Assembly (NCBI RefSeq): GCF_000173415.1
Contig: NZ_ABXW01000060.1
Coordinates: 1 to 64,000 of the forward strand
DNA length: 64,000 nt
From: Providencia alcalifaciens DSM 30120
GTDB taxonomy: Bacteria; Pseudomonadota; Gammaproteobacteria; Enterobacterales; Enterobacteriaceae
Direction of reading: 5' to 3'
Part shown: positions 59,479 through 64,000 of the stretch, piece after piece
How the letters are laid out: each line of letters opens with the position of its first letter
Numbering within the stretch: the first letter of the stretch is position 1
Made by a program: the position numbers and the translations under genes
The notes under the pieces: model-generated
The model's input: the letters and a program-made list of their open reading frames with translations, nothing else
Databases searched by the model: none
Told to the model about the DNA's origin: nothing

Positions 59479-61497
59479 TTACGAATTGGCGATAAATTGG
59501 TTACGTAGAATTTGTAATTCATCACGCACCCGTGCAGCTGCCTCGAATTCCAAATCTTGCGCATGCTTATACATTTGCGATTCTAATTGAGAAATACGCT
59601 GTTCCAACTCTTTGGTTGACATGGATTGCACATTCAGTGCAGATTCATCTTTAATACTTTCTTTACTGCGTCCCTTGCCTTTACCACCCACTTTATGACC
59701 AATTTGTAGGATATCCCCTACTTTCTTATTTAAGCCTTGAGGAATAATGCCGTGAGCTTCGTTAAACGCCATCTGTTTCGCGCGACGTCGTTCAGTTTCG
59801 GCAATGGCTTTCCCCATCGAGTTAGTGATTCTGTCTCCATACAGAATCGCTTTACCATTCAAGTTACGTGCCGCACGACCAATGGTTTGAATCAATGAAC
59901 GCTCTGAACGTAAGAAGCCTTCTTTGTCTGCATCAAGAATCGCAACCAGCGAAACTTCAGGCATATCCAAACCTTCTCGCAGTAAGTTGATTCCCACTAG
60001 CACATCAAATTCGCCAAGACGCAAATCACGAATAATTTCGACACGCTCGACGGTATCAATATCCGAGTGCAAGTAACGTACACGCTCCCCATGCTCTTCT
60101 AAATATTCAGTAAGATCTTCCGCCATTCGTTTGGTTAATGTGGTCACCAATACGCGTTCCTGTTTTTGGACACGAATACGAATTTCAGAGAGTAAATCAT
60201 CCACTTGAGTCGCTACTGGGCGCACTTCAATAAGAGGGTCAAGGAGTCCTGTTGGTCTCACTACCTGCTCAATGACTTCCTGCCCTGATTTATCCAACTC
60301 ATAGTTACCAGGCGTTGCAGAGACATAGATAGTTTGCGGCGCCAAAGCTTCAAATTCTTCAAAGCGCATAGGACGGTTATCTAACGCGGAGGGAAGTCGG
60401 AAACCGTATTCTACTAATGTTTCTTTACGCGACCGGTCCCCTTTGTACATAGCGCCTATTTGCGGAATAGTCACATGGGACTCATCCACCACCAATAAAC
60501 CATCCGCGGGTAAATAGTCAAATAATGTCGGAGGTGGTTCACCTGGTGCTCGACCCGATAAATAACGTGAGTAGTTTTCAATTCCCGAGCAATACCCCAG
60601 CTCACTCATCATTTCTAAATCAAACTGAGTTCGCTGAGTAATTCGCTGTTCTTCTAATAATTTATTATTTTCTAACAGCACTCTGCGCCTGTCCGCTAGC
60701 TCAACCTTGATATTCTCCATCGCTTCCAGAATACGCTCTCTTGGCGTTACATAGTGCGTTTTAGGGTATACGGTAAAACGAGGAACACGATGTTGAATCG
60801 CCCCTGTTAATGGGTCAAATAGCGATAAACGCTCGACTTCTTCATCAAAGAGCTCGACTCGCAGTGCATATTCATCGGATTCAGCAGGGAAAATATCAAT
60901 CACTTCACCGCGAACTCGGAATGTTCCTCGCGTAAACGCTTGGTCATTGCGGGTATATTGCAGGTCAGCAAGGCGGCGCAAAATAGAACGTTGGTCGATA
61001 ATCATGCCATCAGTCAGATGCAGCATCATTTTCAAGTAGCTATCGGGGTCACCCAATCCATAAATTGCCGACACCGATGCCACAACAATGACATCACGAC
61101 GTTCAAGCAAGGCTTTTGTTGCAGACAAACGCATTTGTTCAATATGTTCGTTTACTGAAGCATCTTTTTCAATAAAGGTATCTGAGCTGGGGACATAGGC
61201 TTCTGGTTGATAATAATCGTAATAAGAAACGAAATATTCCACTGCATTTTCAGGGAAGAAGGCTTTCATTTCGCTATATAGCTGCGCTGCCAATGTTTTA
61301 TTATGCGCCATCAACATGGTTGGGCGATTTTCTTGAGCGATAACATTAGCAATCGTAAACGTTTTACCTGACCCCGTAACCCCTAGTAAGGTTTGATGAG
61401 CAAGTCCATCTTCTAACCCTTCTCTTAATTTACGAATCGCCTCGGGCTGATCACCCGCAGGCTGGAAATCAGAATACAGTTTAAAATCCTTGCTCAT
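59479..61497 (-). CDS. uvrB: Excinuclease ABC subunit B
   Basis: Damage-verifying helicase-like subunit of nucleotide excision repair, working with UvrA and UvrC. 672 residues (E. coli 673). Walker A GVTGSGKT at 39-46; the beta-hairpin region [36 protein letters not shown] is intact. [14 protein letters not shown] holds the DESH box. Helicase motifs V and VI are [23 protein letters not shown] and QTIGRAARN. The C-terminal UVR motif ([24 protein letters not shown]) binds UvrC. Preceded by a LexA box inside its promoter. Confidence 0.98.
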   Translation of the reverse strand: MSKDFKLYSDFQPAGDQPEAIRKLREGLEDGLAHQTLLGVTGSGKTFTIANVIAQENRPTMLMAHNKTLAAQLYSEMKAFFPENAVEYFVSYYDYYQPEAYVPSSDTFIEKDASVNEHIEQMRLSATKALLERRDVIVVASVSAIYGLGDPDSYLKMMLHLTDGMIIDQRSILRRLADLQYTRNDQAFTRGTFRVRGEVIDIFPAESDEYALRVELFDEEVERLSLFDPLTGAIQHRVPRFTVYPKTHYVTPRERILEAMENIKVELADRRRVLLENNKLLEEQRITQRTQFDLEMMSELGYCSGIENYSRYLSGRAPGEPPPTLFDYLPADGLLVVDESHVTIPQIGAMYKGDRSRKETLVEYGFRLPSALDNRPMRFEEFEALAPQTIYVSATPGNYELDKSGQEVIEQVVRPTGLLDPLIEVRPVATQVDDLLSEIRIRVQKQERVLVTTLTKRMAEDLTEYLEEHGERVRYLHSDIDTVERVEIIRDLRLGEFDVLVGINLLREGLDMPEVSLVAILDADKEGFLRSERSLIQTIGRAARNLNGKAILYGDRITNSMGKAIAETERRRAKQMAFNEAHGIIPQGLNKKVGDILQIGHKVGGKGKGRSKESIKDESALNVQSMSTKELEQRISQLESQMYKHAQDLEFEAAARVRDELQILRNQFIANS

Positions 61498-61526
61498 AGT
61501 TATGCCTCTTTAATAATCTCTTGCCT

Positions 61527-61554
61527 ATGATACTGGATAAAAAACCAGCTTCAA
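61527..61554 (-). promoter_or_regulatory. uvrB promoter
   Basis: On the minus strand TTGAAG (61549-61554), 16 bases, TATCAT (61527-61532). The spacer is exactly the LexA box. Confidence 0.75.
61533..61548. promoter_or_regulatory. LexA (SOS) box of uvrB
   Basis: Minus strand CTGGTTTTTTATCCAG: the CTG-N10-CAG pattern with the inner TTTTTTATC also present in the E. coli uvrB box. It fills the promoter spacer, so LexA would exclude RNA polymerase. Confidence 0.85.
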
Positions 61555-62057
61555 GTGCTGAAGATAAATTTCCTTTTTATGAGGTTGAAATCTATTTACG
61601 AAAATGTTATCCCCAAAATAAAACTTGACCTTTTTAAAACCAGATATTTTATGCTTTTGGGTTTTTTAGCTTTAACGCAAATCTAAACAGAACGCTTGAT
61701 TTTACTTAATTATTTGTATTTAAAAGAAATTTCATAAAAGCCCAGAATCACATCAAATAAAGGCAAAGCCGCTTGTCACCTAGCATCACAATGGTTTTTG
61801 AATGTTAATTCACAAGGTTATCCACAGAAATAGTGGATAACTCTGGGAGCCCTTCCCCCTCATGCATTCCCGTAACGTGCTCATTTTGCCATTTACCCAT
61901 GAAATGACAGAAATATGGCGAAATGATGAAAGTATTTTTGCTCTCTATTCGTGACAAAAGAAATATTTTCTGTTTTTTTACGGAAACTACTTAGTATTTT
62001 CCCTATGAAACTTGACAAAAAAAGGATCATTAACGTTAAAAAAGATCGTTAAAAACA
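61555..62057. other. Gene-free region upstream of uvrB
   Basis: About 500 AT-rich bases between the biotin operon terminator and the uvrB promoter. It contains a pair of DnaA boxes, and near-repeats of GATCATTAACGTTAAA at 62026-62056. No open frame is convincing. Confidence 0.5.
61818..61840. promoter_or_regulatory. Inverted pair of DnaA boxes upstream of uvrB
   Basis: TTATCCACA (61818-61826), a perfect DnaA box, faces AGTGGATAA (61832-61840), one mismatch from the inverse box, five bases apart. DnaA binding upstream of uvrB has been described for E. coli, as I recall. Confidence 0.75.
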
Positions 62058-62103
62058 CAAAAAAAAGAGTCCTCCCCCTAGAACAAACTGCCTAGAGGGT
62101 TTT
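62058..62103 (-). terminator. Terminator of the biotin operon
   Basis: Minus strand ACCCTCTAG pairs with CTAGGGGG (one G-U) and the tail runs into eight Ts after GGACTC. Confidence 0.75.
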
Positions 62104-62111
62104 CGCGGAAA

Positions 62112-62786
62112 TTAAAGTCCATAAAGATCTAAATATTGACCTAAAGACGCCGTTGATTGGTCTTCAATATAAGGAATGATCCCCAAGCAGGGCGCTTCGA
62201 TCATACGTTTAAGTGCAGCGAGATATTCGTGTTGATAAGTGCCCGCAGGCTGGACTTCATTGGCAATCCATCCCACTAAAGATAACCCTGCGGCTTGTAT
62301 CGCTTGTGCAGTGAGTACGGCATGATTGATGCATCCTAATTTCACTCCTACCACGAGGATCACTGGTAATTGCTGCTCTACTACCCAATCTGCGTAAGTT
62401 TTCTCAGTCGAAAGCGGTGTATACCATCCTCCTGCACCTTCGACTAATACCCACTCAGCATATTCTTGTAGCTGCTTTAACCCGCGAGTCATCACTGAAA
62501 ATTCAATCGGGGTACCTGTTTTTTCACTCACAATATGTGGTGAAGTTGGTGCTTCAAAAATGATGGGATTGATTTGCTCATAGGGTACTTTGACGCTGCT
62601 ATTTGCCTGAAGCTGTAATGCATCACTATTACGCAAACCGTCTAGCGTCATTTCGCTTCCTGAAGCAACAGGCTTATACCCCACCGTCTTCAATCCTTGA
62701 AGATTTGCAGCTTGTAATAATGCACAACTCGACATCGTCTTACCGATTTCGGTATCCGTTCCGGTTACAAAATACGTTTTAGTCAC
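62112..62786 (-). CDS. bioD: Dethiobiotin synthetase
   Basis: ATP-dependent ureido ring closure of diaminopelargonate with CO2 to dethiobiotin. 224 residues starting at a GTG (62786), which gives (M)[16 protein letters not shown] in line with E. coli MSKRYFVTGTDTEVGKT; GGAA lies upstream. Walker A is at residues 9-17. Further motifs: GYKPVASGSE, EAPTSPHIVSE, VLVEGAGGWYTPLS, and VVGVKLGCINHAVLTAQAI. It overlaps the end of bioC by eight bases and is last in the operon. Confidence 0.96.
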   Translation of the reverse strand: MTKTYFVTGTDTEIGKTMSSCALLQAANLQGLKTVGYKPVASGSEMTLDGLRNSDALQLQANSSVKVPYEQINPIIFEAPTSPHIVSEKTGTPIEFSVMTRGLKQLQEYAEWVLVEGAGGWYTPLSTEKTYADWVVEQQLPVILVVGVKLGCINHAVLTAQAIQAAGLSLVGWIANEVQPAGTYQHEYLAALKRMIEAPCLGIIPYIEDQSTASLGQYLDLYGL

Positions 62787-63594
62787 GATACATAATTCCA
62801 AATACAGTTTGATAGGTTAATGGCAATCCTTTATCCGCCATTGGGTACACCGCGCTTAATCGCTGCAAACGCTGGCGCGTCATCAGCCCTGCTTGGCGTC
62901 CTGCGGTTAAATGAGTTGCACCAATACCTTTCACTGAATTGAGTAATTCAATGAGATTAGAAAAATAGAGCGTGTCTGCTTGTTGATAAAGCTGGCAACG
63001 CCATGATTGGCAGTCTTCAACAATCTGTGAATAGGCGAGAAAACGGTTAACATGGGGGTCATCATCAAGGGTTTGCCAAGCTTGGGCTAGCTCCCCTAAA
63101 GAGTGCTCCGCTAATGTGGTAAATCCCACTACGCCACCCGGCTTTGTTACACGATACAACTCGCTGAGTGCATGAGGTAAATTCTGGCACCATTGGATAG
63201 CCAAATTTGAAAATACCCAATCAAACGAGGCATCCGCAAAAGGAAGCGCATCCATATCCCCACAGACGTATCGATGTGCGGCTTGTTTATTTTTTGCCAC
63301 CTCCAGCATACCGACAGAGAGATCAAGCGCAGTCACATAAGCACCACGCGCTTGGAGTATTTGGCTAAAAAATCCCGTACCGCATCCAGCATCTAGTACC
63401 TGAAGAGGTTCTAAGGGTATTTCTGCTAAAGCGTGATCCTCAATGAAACCCAATAACTGTTTACCACTATTTTGTTGGTAATTGGCTAATGCATCGTAGC
63501 GTGGTGCAGCTCGTCCAAATGCGGTGGCAATTTTGGTTTTTTCTCGAAGATTTTGTGACGCTTTATTCTCGTCATGACACAAAGACAAACTCAT
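62779..63594 (-). CDS. bioC: Malonyl-ACP O-methyltransferase BioC
   Basis: SAM-dependent methyltransferase that makes malonyl-ACP methyl ester, the disguised primer for pimeloyl synthesis. About 271 residues from the ATG at 63594 (GGAGG upstream). Motifs: [23 protein letters not shown] at the start, the SAM loop [17 protein letters not shown], and [31 protein letters not shown]. It overlaps the bioF end by 23 bases and the bioD start by eight. Confidence 0.95.
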   Translation of the reverse strand: MSLSLCHDENKASQNLREKTKIATAFGRAAPRYDALANYQQNSGKQLLGFIEDHALAEIPLEPLQVLDAGCGTGFFSQILQARGAYVTALDLSVGMLEVAKNKQAAHRYVCGDMDALPFADASFDWVFSNLAIQWCQNLPHALSELYRVTKPGGVVGFTTLAEHSLGELAQAWQTLDDDPHVNRFLAYSQIVEDCQSWRCQLYQQADTLYFSNLIELLNSVKGIGATHLTAGRQAGLMTRQRLQRLSAVYPMADKGLPLTYQTVFGIMYRD

Positions 63595-64000
63595 TGAGCG
63601 CCTCCAATAATTTGTCGATATCCCTTTGCTGATGAGCAGCACTTAATGTGATTCGCAACCTGGCACTGCCTGGAGGAACGGTTGGTGGTCTAATCGCCTG
63701 AACCCAAATCCCTTTTTCACGTAAAAATTGTGACAATTGCAGGCTTTTTTGGTTATCACCCACGATGAGTGGCTGAATTGCCGTATTAGAGTCCACCAGC
63801 TGCATATCCGGTAAATTGAGTTGACGTCTAAAATAGCGAATGTTGTTCTGCAACTGACACCGTTGAGCATCAGCTTGCTGGATTTGTTCCACCGCTGCTG
63901 AGATAGCCACAGCTTGCGCGGGTGGCATTGACGTGCTGTAAATAAGATGACGAGCTGCTTGAATAAGAAAATCGGCGGTCTGCTCATCGCACAGGACTGC
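63572..64000 (-). CDS. bioF: 8-amino-7-oxononanoate synthase, C-terminal part
   Basis: PLP enzyme that condenses pimeloyl-ACP with alanine in biotin synthesis. Only the last ~142 residues are in the window; the gene runs off the right edge and its start is not visible. The visible text [31 protein letters not shown] matches the region after the PLP lysine in E. coli BioF. It is followed by [53 protein letters not shown]. The tail ending NEFVFVS differs from E. coli. First visible gene of bioFCD on this strand. Confidence 0.95.
   Translation of the reverse strand, partial: AVLCDEQTADFLIQAARHLIYSTSMPPAQAVAISAAVEQIQQADAQRCQLQNNIRYFRRQLNLPDMQLVDSNTAIQPLIVGDNQKSLQLSQFLREKGIWVQAIRPPTVPPGSARLRITLSAAHQQRDIDKLLEALNEFVFVS

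Noticed and set aside
62026-62056. Near-repeats of GATCATTAACGTTAAA as a possible origin or iteron array
   Set aside because: Only two imperfect copies, no associated replication gene; most likely AT-rich background.

Overview
The window looks like chromosome from a member of the Morganellaceae, most likely Providencia or a close relative. This is inferred from the moderately AT-rich composition, from proteins very close to but distinct from their E. coli counterparts, and from gene blocks such as moaACDE without moaB and a pgtABCP phosphoglycerate locus. No rRNA, tRNA, CRISPR array or complete insertion sequence was seen.

Layout. 1-1350 is the end of a prophage (NinX-like fragment, adenine methyltransferase, PrtN-like activator) abutting gnd. 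1389-4621 holds gnd and yegH, followed at 4807-5314 by a decayed AT-rich orphan gene. 5395-8666 is udk-dcd-asmA. 8818-10364 is a LemA and membrane M48 protease pair. 10583-16368 is housekeeping: mrp and metG divergent, then yohJK and cdd with a textbook CRP/CytR/CRP control region. 16486-19979 is an AT-rich four-gene accessory cassette of unknown function, with the look of a secreted-effector and periplasmic-immunity unit and with an 8-bp tandem repeat that splits its third and fourth reading frames. 20408-34932 is again core: maeA, a rhomboid-YVTN fusion, sanA, folE-yeiB, moeAB, yjdM, ybiT, a LOG/GNAT pair, rhtA and dps. 34991-48265 carries dinG, a small protein, sseA, a GlsB-type membrane protein, rhlE-dusC, the cecR-ybhGFSR exporter operon and a Bax-inhibitor-like protein. 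48419-50602 is moaACDE behind a Moco-type leader and a candidate ModE site. 51131-51961 is a solitary ADP-ribosyltransferase-like gene. Then come ybhK, the pgtCBA and pgtP divergent locus, uvrB with its LexA and DnaA sites, and the end of the biotin operon (bioF partial, bioC, bioD).

How it fits together. Molybdenum cofactor synthesis is represented by moaACDE and moeAB, biotin synthesis by bioFCD, and nucleotide metabolism by udk, dcd and cdd. Stress and DNA repair are represented by dps, dinG and uvrB, and phosphoglycerate sensing and uptake by pgtABCP. The accessory genes (prophage end, decayed orphan, four-gene cassette, ADP-ribosyltransferase) are islands between conserved blocks and are the likeliest places for new biology. 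The best candidates are the 16.5-20.0 kb cassette and the ADP-ribosyltransferase at 51.1 kb.
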